Shown: positions 18,017 through 27,002 of the stretch, piece after piece | Numbering within the stretch: the stretch's first letter is position 1 | Layout of the letters: every line of letters starts with the position of its first letter | Origin: Oceanirhabdus seepicola | Lineage (GTDB): Bacteria; Bacillota; Clostridia; Clostridiales; Clostridiaceae | Assembly: GCF_023684385.1 (NCBI RefSeq) | Contig: NZ_JAGSOJ010000001.1 | Span: forward strand, 744,001 to 808,000 | Reading direction: 5' to 3' | Length of the DNA: 64,000 nucleotides | Position numbers and translations under genes: made by a program | Notes under the pieces: model-generated | Seen by the model: only the letters and a program-made list of their open reading frames with translations | What the model was told of the DNA's origin: nothing | The model's database searches: none

Positions 18017-18655
18017 CTATATAAAAATATTTTCGCAAATATCCTTTAGTTCACGAGTAGATTTGGAGATATCTTTCTGAGCAAGAATTGCTGATATTAC
18101 TGCAACTCCATTAATTCCACTACCTTCTAATGACAGTATATTCTCATTATTGATTCCGCCTATACCAACTACTGGTATTTTTACTGATTCACAAATATTT
18201 TTCAATGTATCAAAGGAAATATCACGAGTATTTTCTTTTGTATTAGTGGAAAACATTGCACCCACTCCTAAATAATCTGCTCCAAGTTTTTCTGCAAGTA
18301 TCGCTTCCTCCACAGTTCCTACCGAAACTCCTAGTATTTTATCTTTACCTATAATTCTTCTAGCTTCTTCTATTGATATATCATCTTGTCCTATATGAAC
18401 ACCATCAGAATCACTTTTTATTGCAATATCTAGATTATCATTGATTACAAAAGGTACATTATAGCAATGAGCTAACTCTTTCATTTCTATAGCTAATTTC
18501 AAGAAACTCTCATTATCTAATTTCTTTTCTCTCAACTGTAAAAAAGTTACCCCATTAATCAAGCTTTCCTCAACTTGAGAAGCTAGACTATGGTCACCTA
18601 ACCAACTTCTATCTGTAACAAGATATAAAAGTAATGACTTATTATCTAATTTCAA
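18017..18655 (-). CDS. thiE: Thiamine phosphate synthase ThiE
   Basis: About 212 residues, a TIM-barrel thiamine phosphate synthase that joins HMP-PP and thiazole phosphate. Markers are LYLVTDRSWLG, FLQLREKK, NDNLDIAIKSDSDGVHIGQ, DYLGVGAMFSTNTK and VVGIGGINNEN. The track frame begins at GTG 18664, but the TTG at 18655 sits eight bases after AGAAGG and gives MKLDNKSLLLYLVTD. Either start overlaps thiM, so thiM and thiE are translationally coupled. With ThiM and ThiD it completes thiamine phosphate formation from salvaged precursors. Confidence 0.94.
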   Translation of the reverse strand: MKLDNKSLLLYLVTDRSWLGDHSLASQVEESLINGVTFLQLREKKLDNESFLKLAIEMKELAHCYNVPFVINDNLDIAIKSDSDGVHIGQDDISIEEARRIIGKDKILGVSVGTVEEAILAEKLGADYLGVGAMFSTNTKENTRDISFDTLKNICESVKIPVVGIGGINNENILSLEGSGINGVAVISAILAQKDISKSTRELKDICENIFI

Positions 18656-19478
18656 CCTTAGCACCTTCTTTCAGTGTTTCATAATCCATTAAACTTACAC
18701 TATCCATCAAGTAAGTTCTAAAACTTCCAGTTCCCTCACCCTTTGCTACTGTCTTTTCATAGGCTTTTTCTCCTGCTAATCCCATTACTGTAATTGCCAT
18801 TACTGTTGCACTTAAAACATCATTTTTATTAGAACCACAGTATGTAGCTATTACACTACCTGTCATACAACCTGTTCCTGTAATTCTTGACATCATCTCA
18901 TGTCCATTACGTATTAAGCGTACCTTTTCACCATCTGTTACTATATCTATAGCACCCGTAACAGCAATAACACAACTGAATCTTTTAGCAACTTTTTTCA
19001 CAAACTCAATAGCTTCTTCAATATTCTGGTTATCAATAACATCCTCTTCCTGTACGTCCACTCCACCAGTATTTTTTGTCTTTGTATACAAAGCTTTTAT
19101 CTCTGACATATTACCTTTAATAACAGAGAAATCAATTTCATCAATTAGAATATTTATTGCTTCATTTCTTAACTTTGAAGCTCCCACCCCTACTGGATCT
19201 AGAATCACTGGTATTCCTAGTTCATTAGCTTTCTTTCCTGCCTTAACCATAGATTCTACTGTCCTTTTGTTAAGTGTGCCTATATTAATGTTTAAAGCAT
19301 TACTAATAGATACAATATCTTCTACTTCATTAATATCATCCGCCATAAGAGGTGCTCCTCCTGAAGCTAAAACAATATTAGCACAATCATTTACAGTTAC
19401 ATAATTTGTTATATTATGTACAAGTGGTGGATTTAATTTCACATTTTCTAATAAACTCTTAAACATATTACTACTCAT
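18642..19478 (-). CDS. thiM: Hydroxyethylthiazole kinase ThiM
   Basis: 278 residues, normal length for ThiM, which phosphorylates hydroxyethylthiazole for thiamine salvage. Family motifs are PLVHNITNYVTVNDCAN near the N-terminus, ASGGAPLMADD, PVILDPVGVGAS, IKGNMSEI and the catalytic GTGCMTGSVIA near residue 205. ATG 19478 directly follows AGGAG; ATG 19466 is 12 bases further and is the alternative. Located between tenA and thiE in the TPP-riboswitch operon. Confidence 0.95.
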   Translation of the reverse strand: MSSNMFKSLLENVKLNPPLVHNITNYVTVNDCANIVLASGGAPLMADDINEVEDIVSISNALNINIGTLNKRTVESMVKAGKKANELGIPVILDPVGVGASKLRNEAINILIDEIDFSVIKGNMSEIKALYTKTKNTGGVDVQEEDVIDNQNIEEAIEFVKKVAKRFSCVIAVTGAIDIVTDGEKVRLIRNGHEMMSRITGTGCMTGSVIATYCGSNKNDVLSATVMAITVMGLAGEKAYEKTVAKGEGTGSFRTYLMDSVSLMDYETLKEGAKVEIR

Positions 19479-19539
19479 CTCCTATTTGCTTTTTCGTGTC
19501 ATATATATTTTTTTCTTTATTCTCTGTTCTTTCTTCTTT

Positions 19540-20199
19540 TTATTTATAACTCATATTCCAAAAATTCATTTCATGCTCACAGGCTTTTAGATATATTTTA
19601 ATTAACTTTTCTTGCTCTTCTTTATCAATATTTTCACAGATTCTATCTAAAAGTTTACATGAATTCACGCTAAATTCTTCAAAATCCTTTCCCGCATATG
19701 CTTCAATCCATGGAGCATAATAATTGTTTTGCAATTCATCCCCACATTCTTTCTTTAAAGTTTTTCCTATATATTCATAAGTTAATGTACAAGGTAGTGC
19801 GGATACAAATATTTCTTTGATGTCCCCACCTTTTGTGAAACCTAGCATATAATCTAAGTAACCTCTATTTTCTGGTTTTACTTTCATATCATCTACTATA
19901 TACATATCTAAATCATAATCTCTAAGATATTTTATATGCATATTTGTTTCGTCTGCTACCACAACTCCTATACAGCTATGTAAAAATTGCAAATCTTCTA
20001 TGGTTTCTGCTAATAAAAAAGCACTGGCATAAACTTTTGCATACTCCTTAAGATACAGCGAATCTTGAATTAAATAATTCCTATACTTTTCTCTATCCAA
20101 AGTTCCATCTTTTAATCCCTGTATAAAAGGATGTTTCATATAAGATTCATGAAACTTTACAATTCTTTCATCATTTAAAATTTTTCTTGAAAAACTCAT
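19540..20199 (-). CDS. tenA: Aminopyrimidine aminohydrolase TenA (thiaminase II)
   Basis: 219 residues, the standard TenA size, all helical. TenA hydrolyses aminomethyl-aminopyrimidine from degraded thiamine to HMP. The catalytic cysteine is in SALPCTLTYEYIG, and HPFIQGLKDGTLDREKYRNYL and APWIEAYAGKDF are family-typical. It belongs to the cysteine-containing TenA_C class. It starts 2 bp after the thiT stop and takes its ribosome site, AGAGG, from the end of thiT. It probably feeds HMP to ThiD within the operon, and may use pyrimidines imported by the ABC transporter at 2.8-5.7 kb. Confidence 0.94.
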   Translation of the reverse strand: MSFSRKILNDERIVKFHESYMKHPFIQGLKDGTLDREKYRNYLIQDSLYLKEYAKVYASAFLLAETIEDLQFLHSCIGVVVADETNMHIKYLRDYDLDMYIVDDMKVKPENRGYLDYMLGFTKGGDIKEIFVSALPCTLTYEYIGKTLKKECGDELQNNYYAPWIEAYAGKDFEEFSVNSCKLLDRICENIDKEEQEKLIKIYLKACEHEMNFWNMSYK

Positions 20200-20200
20200 T

Positions 20201-20812
20201 TTATACCTCTACTCTTGATTTATTATTTATTTTTCTAAAGACCTTCAATGGTAATATAGCTAGTACAACAACACTCAAGAAAGCTTCTACTCCATAGCCT
20301 AAAAAATTATACATAATTGAATAAGCCCATACATTCATACCTTCTGGAGCGTATTGTCCAAAGAAAATAACTCCTGATAATATACTGAAGAAAGTTGATA
20401 ATAGTACAGCTATTCCTGCTCCTGCAACTAATCTATTTTTTTTCAACGTTCCAAACATAGGAGTAAATGCAACAGATATCATTGCTCCAAAATAATCTAA
20501 AGGCAACTGCATTAAATAATATGGTGGTTGAATAATAATCTTAGTCGATGCTACAACAATAGCACAAATTATTCCTTCTTCCATACCAAATACCACCGAA
20601 AGGATCATTATTGGAAGGATTGATAACAAGCTACATCCTCCTCCTTGTGGAAATGGAATTATTTTTATCATATAAAGTACAATTGTCATTGCTGCAACAA
20701 CCCCAATTCTTGCAAGGGACTTTGCATTAAATACAGTTTTCCTCATTGTTTTGAAACTTACAAATAAAACTACTAATGTTAAAATCACGGCTAAACTATT
20801 AGCTAAATTCAT
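20201..20812 (-). CDS. thiT: ThiT (YuaJ) thiamine S-component of an ECF transporter
   Basis: About 203 residues with six hydrophobic segments. FPQGG..SLLSILPIMILSVVFG and QPPYYLMQLPLDYFGAM match the ThiT/YuaJ S-component family, in which the aromatic and acidic residues of these loops bind thiamine. ThiT works with a shared ECF energising module, not encoded here. The start is ATG 20812, preceded by GAGGAG seven bases upstream; the frame extends to 20827 without a ribosome site there. First gene after the second TPP riboswitch. Confidence 0.88.
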   Translation of the reverse strand: MNLANSLAVILTLVVLFVSFKTMRKTVFNAKSLARIGVVAAMTIVLYMIKIIPFPQGGGCSLLSILPIMILSVVFGMEEGIICAIVVASTKIIIQPPYYLMQLPLDYFGAMISVAFTPMFGTLKKNRLVAGAGIAVLLSTFFSILSGVIFFGQYAPEGMNVWAYSIMYNFLGYGVEAFLSVVVLAILPLKVFRKINNKSRVEV

Positions 20813-20918
20813 TTTGAAACTCCTCATCTTAATAAGACATATTCAAATAAATAACTAGAGGGAAAACAAAAAAACGTATCACCAAAAGGGTAACACGCAT
20901 AAAGTATCTGCAAAATTT

Positions 20919-21027
20919 TTCCCTACGCTGGCATTATCCAGATCAGGTTAAGGCATAATGAAATATGCCTAAGGGTTTTCATCGTATCTATATGTATTCT
21001 CAGCCTGATTACACAAGCTCCCCTACC
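20919..21027 (-). promoter_or_regulatory. TPP riboswitch upstream of thiT-tenA-thiM-thiE-thiD
   Basis: Minus-strand order of conserved aptamer blocks: GGGGAGC, GGCTGAGA, AACCCTT, ACCTGATCTGGATAATGCCAGCGTAGGG. A longer P3 arm than in the first copy (GGCATATTTCATTATGCC) is present. No strong terminator is obvious before the thiT start, so control may be at translation or by a weaker hairpin. Confidence 0.94.
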
Positions 21028-21262
21028 TATATTCATTTGTAACTAAATTATATGTTTTTTTACAAAACTAGTCAATGTTTTTTATAATATGTATTTTTAT
21101 ACCATCTCTAACTCAACTGTAAAACATATTTCAACTTGATAAAAGACCTTCTAACTCCCCAAATCATATAAATAATTTACAAACAAAGCTTTCTTCTAAA
21201 AATATCACATAAATGTTATAATTATACAATAAGCTATTTGAATTTATAAACGAGGTGATTTT

Positions 21263-22306
21263 ATAAAAAAGGATGTTTATTCTGTAAAAAAAGATCTTTA
21301 TTCTGAAAAGACAAAATTGGGTTATTTTATTTTCTTGATATTTATCCTGGTATCAATCTTTTTTAATTTCACAATACATGGGAATTTAGTATTAATCATA
21401 TCTTGGTCAACTCTTGTGATTTTAAGATTTATTATTTATAAATACGAAAGATTAGTGTTACTTCTTTTTGCTATTCCAGTTTCTATATACTTTATACTTC
21501 ATTTAAACTACATTTATTATTTAAGCCTAAATGTATTTCTTGTTTTTTCTTTATCACTGATTTTAATTCACAATATTCTTAAGGATACATCTAAAAATAA
21601 GTTTGTACAGATTTTAGTTATACTTACGATAATTTCTTTAAGTATATTTATGGATCTTTATGAACATAAAAATGGTTTTATAAAAGACCCTGATTTGAAA
21701 AAAGTTATAAAAAAACAACTAAAAAAAGATGATAAGAAAATAACATCAGATAATATAAAAAAAATAACCTACATTTCTTCTCGTAATAATTCGATTTTAA
21801 AAAACTTAGATGGAATTAGTAATTTGAACAGTTTAGAAGTACTATCTATAGATGATGCCACTGCACTTAAAGATTACAGCGAATTATCTTATTTAACAAA
21901 ATTAGATTATTTATCTATTGGACATTCTAAGCTAAGCAATTTGGCAAGTGCAGAAAAATTAAATTCCTTAGAAATACTATCATTGGACAAGTGTAAAATT
22001 GATAATAACCTTAATTCTGAAACTTTTCCAAATTTAAAAACACTTTGGCTAGACAATATAACAATTGAAGATTTATCATTTATTAAAAGTCTTAATTCTC
22101 TAGAAGAATTGAGGTTATATAATTGTAAAGTCAAGTCCTTAAATGGAATTGAAAACTTAGTTAACCTAGAAAAACTTAACCTAACAAAATCTTCAATAGA
22201 TAATAAGGATGCTCTTAAAAAAACGCCTTATCTAGAGGTTACAAGTTGCACTGCTCATGACACATTTGATACCATAGAAAAAGTATTAGGACCATCCACC
22301 TACTAG
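21263..22306 (+). CDS. Membrane-anchored leucine-rich-repeat protein
   Basis: About 347 residues. An N-terminal membrane domain has three to four hydrophobic stretches (beginning GYFIFLIFILVSIFFNFTI), followed by about six leucine-rich repeats (for example LNSLEILSLDKCKI, LNSLEELRLYNCKVKSL, LVNLEKLNLTKSSI). The LRR domain probably faces one side of the membrane and binds a protein; the partner is unknown. The first canonical start is TTG 21317, but the frame is open upstream, and GAGGTGAT (21252-21259) sits five bases before an in-frame ATA at 21263. That start gives a sensible charged N-terminus (KKDVYSVKKDLYSEK). A non-canonical or mutated start is therefore suspected. Confidence 0.7.
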   Translation: MKKDVYSVKKDLYSEKTKLGYFIFLIFILVSIFFNFTIHGNLVLIISWSTLVILRFIIYKYERLVLLLFAIPVSIYFILHLNYIYYLSLNVFLVFSLSLILIHNILKDTSKNKFVQILVILTIISLSIFMDLYEHKNGFIKDPDLKKVIKKQLKKDDKKITSDNIKKITYISSRNNSILKNLDGISNLNSLEVLSIDDATALKDYSELSYLTKLDYLSIGHSKLSNLASAEKLNSLEILSLDKCKIDNNLNSETFPNLKTLWLDNITIEDLSFIKSLNSLEELRLYNCKVKSLNGIENLVNLEKLNLTKSSIDNKDALKKTPYLEVTSCTAHDTFDTIEKVLGPSTY

Positions 22307-22393
22307 AATTATTATAAAAAGAAAGGTGAATTTTTGCAAAACAAATAATAACTCAATATAATTAAAAATAAATAGTAAAGTGGGGAAAAATAT

Positions 22394-23287
22394 TTGAAAA
22401 ACTTAACAAATACAAGCATAAAAATGAAAGAGAATCTGACACAAAAGGATTATAATCAGATTAACCTTTTAGAAAGCATTTGTCTAAAAAAAGATAAGAC
22501 ATCTCTTAAATTAGAATTAGATTATAAACTTAGTAGAGCACAATGGAATCAAGAAATACTAAACGAGTGTAATGAATTTATGTTTTATGAAGACAATTTG
22601 CTTATTGGTTATATGGGGATTTGTCAATTTGGAGGGTCAGAGATAGAAGTCAACGGTATGGTTCATCCTGATTTTAGAAGAAACGGTGTCTTCAAAGAGT
22701 TATATGAAAAAGTTAAGGAAGAGTTTAATAAGCGCTCCTGTGATAGAATGCTTTTACTAAGTGATCATCACTCCATATCTGGTCAGGAATTTATAAAGAC
22801 AACAGATGCAACTTATGATTTTTCAGAGTATGAAATGTACTTAAAAAACACAGTAAATAAAACAGAATTATCCAATAGAGTTACTTTGAGAAAAGCAACC
22901 AATCAGGATGCAAGAGAAATAGCTATTCAGAATGCCATTTACTCTGGTGAGGAATTCGCTGAAGAACAAATCACATTACCGGAAGATGAAGAAAAAAGTG
23001 GACTTACTATTTTCCTTGCCGAATTAGATTCAAAGATTATTGGTAAAATAGGTCTAGAACTTAATCAAGAGATTGGCGCAATCTATGGTTTTGGAGTGCT
23101 TCCAGAATATAGATGCAACGGTTATGGTAGAGAAATTTTAATGAGTTCCATTGAAAATCTTAAAGAAAGAAATGCACAAGAAATCAAACTTCAAGTTGTT
23201 ATTAAAAACAACAATGCTTTAAATCTATATAAATCCTGTGGATTTGAAGTAACATCAATAATGGATTACTATGCTGTAACTAAGTAA
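22394..23287 (+). CDS. Tandem GNAT-family acetyltransferase
   Basis: 297 residues with two GNAT units. The N-terminal one has VNGMVHPDFRRNGVFKELY, matching the acetyl-CoA pyrophosphate loop R-x-x-G-x-G/A. The C-terminal one has GFGVLPEYRCNGYGREILM and ends with NNNALNLYKSCGFEV. Double GNAT proteins include aminoglycoside and mycothiol-type acetyltransferases; the substrate here is unknown. The start is TTG with GGGG eight bases upstream. An alternative ATG lies at 22424. It follows the LRR gene by 87 bp in the same direction. Confidence 0.85.
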   Translation: MKNLTNTSIKMKENLTQKDYNQINLLESICLKKDKTSLKLELDYKLSRAQWNQEILNECNEFMFYEDNLLIGYMGICQFGGSEIEVNGMVHPDFRRNGVFKELYEKVKEEFNKRSCDRMLLLSDHHSISGQEFIKTTDATYDFSEYEMYLKNTVNKTELSNRVTLRKATNQDAREIAIQNAIYSGEEFAEEQITLPEDEEKSGLTIFLAELDSKIIGKIGLELNQEIGAIYGFGVLPEYRCNGYGREILMSSIENLKERNAQEIKLQVVIKNNNALNLYKSCGFEVTSIMDYYAVTK

Positions 23288-23332
23288 TTACATAAGCTAA
23301 AAAATTATAACTAAACTATTTAATTATTCTTC

Positions 23333-23408
23333 CTAATATCCCTAACCCTTTGCCCTTGAGTAAGAATAGTAAAATCCCATGCTTTTTAGCATGGGATTTT
23401 ACTATTCT
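23333..23408 (-). pseudogene. Relic of the RRNPP regulator start, now part of a terminator hairpin
   Basis: Positions 23333-23377 match, with one mismatch in 45 bp, the minus-strand 5' coding end of the HTH regulators at 34827 and 63935 (encoding the DFTIITQGQRVRDIR region). The rest of the gene is absent. The distal part lies within an inverted repeat: AGAATAGTAAAATCCCATGC (23363-23382) pairs perfectly with 23389-23408 and forms a strong terminator-like hairpin downstream of the GNAT gene. This looks like a degraded third copy whose edge became a hairpin arm. Confidence 0.75.
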
Positions 23409-23459
23409 CATAAATATATGCGATTGCATTGTAAATATAATTATTTTTATTGTTGCTAA

Positions 23460-23488
23460 TTGACTAATATCTGAGAAAAGCATAAAAT
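23460..23488 (+). promoter_or_regulatory. Promoter of lrgAB
   Basis: TTGACT (23460-23465), 17-bp spacer, TAAAAT (23483-23488), 28 bp before the lrgA ATG, whose ribosome site is GAAGGAGGTGA. Confidence 0.75.
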
Positions 23489-23515
23489 TATATAGGCTGT
23501 GAAGGAGGTGATAAA

Positions 23516-23887
23516 ATGAAGATTTTTAAGCAAATATCTTTGATATTAATAATATGGGCTGTAGGAGAATATTTTAGTTCTTTAATATCCAATATAGTTG
23601 CAATTCCAGGAAGCATAATTGGTATGATAATTCTATTCTTTTTATTATTAACCAATATAGTAAAACTTGAACACATTGAAGAAACTAGTGAATTTTTATT
23701 AAATAATATAGCCTTCTTTTTTATACCTTCAGGAATTGCATTATTAAATTATATGGATATACTTAAAGTTAACTGGTTGTCACTTTCAATAGTTATAATA
23801 TTGAGTACAATTATTGTTATGGGAGTTACCGGACTTGTAGTTAATTTTATGATAGGAAAAAAGCAAATTAGGGTTACGAAGAAATAA
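23516..23887 (+). CDS. lrgA: LrgA/CidA holin-like membrane protein
   Basis: 123 residues with four hydrophobic helices, the size and layout of LrgA/CidA. Family features are the IPGSIIGMIILFFLL segment, EETSEFLLNNIAFFFIPSGIALLNY, and a basic C-terminal tail (GKKQIRVTKK). LrgA and LrgB are linked to murein-hydrolase control and, in Bacillus as PftAB, to pyruvate uptake. It is followed 58 bp later by lrgB. No LytTR or LysR regulator is adjacent. Confidence 0.88.
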   Translation: MKIFKQISLILIIWAVGEYFSSLISNIVAIPGSIIGMIILFFLLLTNIVKLEHIEETSEFLLNNIAFFFIPSGIALLNYMDILKVNWLSLSIVIILSTIIVMGVTGLVVNFMIGKKQIRVTKK

Positions 23888-23945
23888 GAAACTAATAGAC
23901 AAGTTGTTTTTGTAATAATACTTAATGATGAAGGGATATGAAAAA

Positions 23946-24647
23946 ATGTTTAGTATATTAGATACACCTATTTTTGGACTTGTAATTTCAGTTATATGTT
24001 TTGAAATTGGAATTATTTTGAGTAAGAAAACAAAATTTCCTTTATTTAATCCATTATTAGTTGCTATGGTCATGATTATAGGAATAATGCTTACTTTTAA
24101 TATTCCACTTGAAAAATATGAATTAGGAGGGGATATGATAAAATTCTTTTTATCACCAATAACTGTTATCTTAGCAGTACCTCTTTATAAACAAATTAAA
24201 GAATTCAAAAAGTACATGGTACCAATTATGGTTGGAATAAGTATAGGAGTATGTACCTCTTTTGTAACAGTAATACTGCTTTCAAAAGCTACAGGTATAA
24301 GTGAAGAATTAGCATTATCTCTTCTTCCAAAATCTATAACAACACCTATGGGAATAGCGTTAAGTGACACGATTAATGGAATATCTGGTATTACGGTGAT
24401 TGCAGTTATACTTACAGGAATATGTGGTGCTGTTATATCTCCAATAATATTTAAAATTCTAAAAATATCACATCCAGTTGCAAAAGGGATTGGATTAGGT
24501 ACGTCAGCTCATGCTGTAGGAACATCAAAAGCAATTGAAATGGGAGAAGTAGAAGGGGCTATGAGTGGTGTTTCTATAGGACTAGCTGGAATCCTAACAG
24601 TAGTTTTAGTTCCAATATTGTTAAATATATTTTCTTTTATCATGTAG
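23946..24647 (+). CDS. lrgB: LrgB/CidB family membrane protein
   Basis: About 233 residues, a multi-pass protein of the LrgB family. Diagnostic segments are NPLLVAMVMIIG, the PKSITTPMGIALSD motif, ISGITVIAVILTGICGAV, and GLGTSAHAVGTSKAIEMGEVEGAMSG. With LrgA it forms an exporter or pyruvate-related transporter, or a murein-hydrolase modulator, depending on species. The frame opens at ATG 23925, but only ATG 23946 has a ribosome site (GAAGGG about ten bases upstream), so 23946 is chosen. Confidence 0.88.
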   Translation: MFSILDTPIFGLVISVICFEIGIILSKKTKFPLFNPLLVAMVMIIGIMLTFNIPLEKYELGGDMIKFFLSPITVILAVPLYKQIKEFKKYMVPIMVGISIGVCTSFVTVILLSKATGISEELALSLLPKSITTPMGIALSDTINGISGITVIAVILTGICGAVISPIIFKILKISHPVAKGIGLGTSAHAVGTSKAIEMGEVEGAMSGVSIGLAGILTVVLVPILLNIFSFIM

Positions 24648-24711
24648 AGAATGATATGTAAATGCCCCCAATAAAAATATGATCTAAAAAATCATCATTC
24701 ATCTGATATTT

Positions 24712-24750
24712 GATACCTAGGTAAATCTTTAAAAGATTTATCTAGGTATC
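24712..24750. terminator. Bidirectional terminator between lrgB and a small minus-strand ORF
   Basis: GATACCTAGGTAAATC (24712-24727) pairs with GATTTATCTAGGTATC (24735-24750), a 16-bp near-perfect stem in the convergent gap. The rest of 24648-24775 shows nothing else. Confidence 0.7.
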
Positions 24751-24775
24751 TGTTTATATGTATAGTTTACTTAAA

Positions 24776-24934
24776 TTATTCTATAAAGCTATCATAATAT
24801 GACTCATTATTTACTGTTGTATTTTCAACCTTATACATACTTGATATTTCATGTATAAGCTCTTCAGGTTTTACCCCAGATTGGTTAATTAACTCAATAA
24901 CATCGTTTTTAACGTTTTGTAGAACATTTCTCAT
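24776..24934 (-). CDS. Small acidic protein, 52 residues, unknown
   Basis: An ATG at 24934 opens a 52-codon frame ending TAA at 24776. AGAGGTG lies six bases upstream of the ATG, a good ribosome site for such a short gene. The product begins MRNVLQNVKNDVIELINQSG and ends SYYDSFIE. It is helical, with no signal peptide and no cysteine. I do not recognise it. It reads toward the terminator at 24712-24750. From 24935 to 25150 the sequence is AT-rich, with a TATA-rich tract near 24960-25030 that could hold its promoter; I see no gene there. Confidence 0.6.
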   Translation of the reverse strand: MRNVLQNVKNDVIELINQSGVKPEELIHEISSMYKVENTTVNNESYYDSFIE

Positions 24935-25152
24935 ATTAAGCACCTCTTTTATTAAATATATATCCTTTTAATATGTATAATTTATACCAATACAATATTT
25001 ATTAATATATATATATTATAATTAATAAATATAGTGTATCTTTAACCCACGTTTAGTATATCACTTTTAAATTATTTTTCAATACCTTTTTTATTTTTTT
25101 ATTTTTATCATAAACGTGCCATTGTTATCTTCCACAGGGATTGTCACCCCAA

Positions 25153-25196
25153 CCAAAAACAAACCCTCTATCGTAGTTTATAACTACAATAGAGGG
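25153..25196 (-). terminator. Terminator of sstT
   Basis: CCCTCTATCGTAGTT (25164-25178) pairs with AACTACAATAGAGGG (25182-25196), followed on the minus strand by TTTGTTTTTGG. Confidence 0.85.
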
Positions 25197-25221
25197 CTTT
25201 GTTAAATATCTAAACACTGTG

Positions 25222-26460
25222 TTATTTTTTCTTAGTAATAATTATTTCTTTTCCTTCTTTTCTCCATTGTGTAAACTCAGCAACAGCAGTGAAAAGCGCA
25301 TCTGTTGATGAGTTAAGTGCTGTTTCAGCAGAGTCTTGAATAACCCCTACAACAAAACCTACACCAACAACTTGCATTGCTACATCATTCGGAATACCAA
25401 ATAAACTACATGCAAGTGGAATTAGAAGTAATGAACCACCTGCTACTCCTGAAGCTCCACAAGCACTTACAGCTGAAAGTATGCTCAGGATTAATGCTGT
25501 ACCGATATCTACTTGAATCCCTAATGTGTGTACTGCTGCAAGTGTTAATACAGAAATCGTAATAGCTGCACCAGCCATATTTACAGTGGCACCAAGTGGA
25601 ATTGATACTGAGTAATTATCCTTATCTAAACCTAATTCTTCACATAAAGTCATATTCACTGGAATATTAGCAGCTGAACTACGTGTAAAGAACGCTGTAA
25701 TACCACTATCTTTTAGACACTTAAATACTAACGGATATGGATTTTGTCGAATACCAATAAATGTGATAATTGGGTTTACTACAAGTGCCATAAACAACAT
25801 ACATCCAAGTAATACAAGAAGTAATTGTCCGTAGTTCAGTAAAGAACCAATACCTTGAGTAGCAATTGTATCAAATACTAGACCCATGATACCAAGTGGC
25901 GCAAAGCTAATTACCCATCTTACAACTTGAGATAATGCATCTGAAAAATTACCAATCATTGTTTTAGTAGTATCAGGCACATTCTTTAATGCTAGCCCAA
26001 GAAGTAATGCCCAAGCTAAAATACCGATGTAGTTAGCTCTGGAAAGCGCGTTCACAGGGTTGTCAACTACATTCATAAGTAATGCTTTTAATACCTCAAC
26101 AACTCCGCCTGGAGGTGATATACTTTCAACACCTTCTCCGAGTTTTAATGCTACTGGGAATATAAAACTTGCCACAACAGCAACAAGTCCTGCTAAAAAA
26201 GTTCCTAAAAGATAAAGGACTACGATTGATTTCATATTAGTTTTATGACCACTTCTATGTTGAGATATAGCAGCCATTACTAAGAAGAATACCAATATAG
26301 GTGCAACAGCTTTTAAAGCACCTACAAATAAAGAACCAAAAATTGCGATTGGTTTTGCTGCTTCTGGAGCAATAAGAGCTAAAATAATACCGACAATTAA
26401 ACCTATAATAATTCGTTTAACCAAACTCAATTGATTCCATTGCTTCAATAAATTTTTCAT
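25222..26460 (-). CDS. sstT: Sodium:serine/threonine symporter SstT
   Basis: 412 residues, the SstT length in the dicarboxylate/amino-acid:cation symporter family. The N-terminus [17 protein letters not shown] and the conserved transport-core motifs [36 protein letters not shown] and [23 protein letters not shown] match SstT closely. It imports serine and threonine with Na+ across the cytoplasmic membrane. GGGGGG lies upstream of the ATG. A good promoter is at 26601-26629, giving an mRNA leader of about 140 nt; I found no T-box motif in it. Confidence 0.94.
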   Translation of the reverse strand: MKNLLKQWNQLSLVKRIIIGLIVGIILALIAPEAAKPIAIFGSLFVGALKAVAPILVFFLVMAAISQHRSGHKTNMKSIVVLYLLGTFLAGLVAVVASFIFPVALKLGEGVESISPPGGVVEVLKALLMNVVDNPVNALSRANYIGILAWALLLGLALKNVPDTTKTMIGNFSDALSQVVRWVISFAPLGIMGLVFDTIATQGIGSLLNYGQLLLVLLGCMLFMALVVNPIITFIGIRQNPYPLVFKCLKDSGITAFFTRSSAANIPVNMTLCEELGLDKDNYSVSIPLGATVNMAGAAITISVLTLAAVHTLGIQVDIGTALILSILSAVSACGASGVAGGSLLLIPLACSLFGIPNDVAMQVVGVGFVVGVIQDSAETALNSSTDALFTAVAEFTQWRKEGKEIIITKKK

Positions 26461-26600
26461 TATCTTTTCCCCCCTATGATAATATCAAAATGTATCTCTA
26501 CTGAGTATAAATGTACTCGAATTGTTGAAAACTTCACACAAGTAGTTTTAACAATTTCTTTCATGATACGGAATACTTTTAAAATTCAGACATTACTGAA

Positions 26601-26629
26601 ATTTTATCATGTATTTCGCCAAATTTCAA
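26601..26629 (-). promoter_or_regulatory. Promoter of sstT
   Basis: Minus strand TTGAAA (26624-26629), 17-bp spacer, TAAAAT (26601-26606). The rest of 26630-27002 is AT-rich without a convincing gene; the 65-codon plus-strand frame at 26476 lacks a ribosome site. Confidence 0.65.
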
Positions 26630-27002
26630 TACATTTCGACTGTAAGTTATTGGCATTTCGGATAAAATGTTAATATAACTATTATTTTATATATATAAAG
26701 ATTTCTTACTAATTTGTAATATACTTATAGCTCTTCCTTACTAATAATTAATAAACAGTTATAAACAGTTATCTTTAAAAATTATTATTCCCTACATCTA
26801 AATTATTAACCTTAAAATTATTACCTATGATATGCATCTCTATAATTGACAAATTTATCATCCATATAATATACTTTTATAATAAACATTACCAATTTAA
26901 GTTTTTTATGTCATTTGATTGCAAAAGTATTTTTTGAATGAATATTTCAATAATTTAAAAAGAGGAATGAAAAAAAACGAAATTTAAGAGGGGGTTAAGT
27001 TA

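Noticed and set aside
20842..20858. MITE end near thiT (TTCAAATAAATAACTAG)
   Set aside because: Short AT-rich similarity to the Rpn insertion end, with a mismatch in the key CAAGTC part and no second end nearby.
26461..26640. T-box or other riboswitch in the sstT leader
   Set aside because: No T-box AGGGTGGNACCGCG motif or other conserved aptamer could be found.
26476..26673. 65-codon plus-strand frame upstream of sstT
   Set aside because: No ribosome site and no recognisable protein. The region reads better as the sstT leader and promoter on the other strand.
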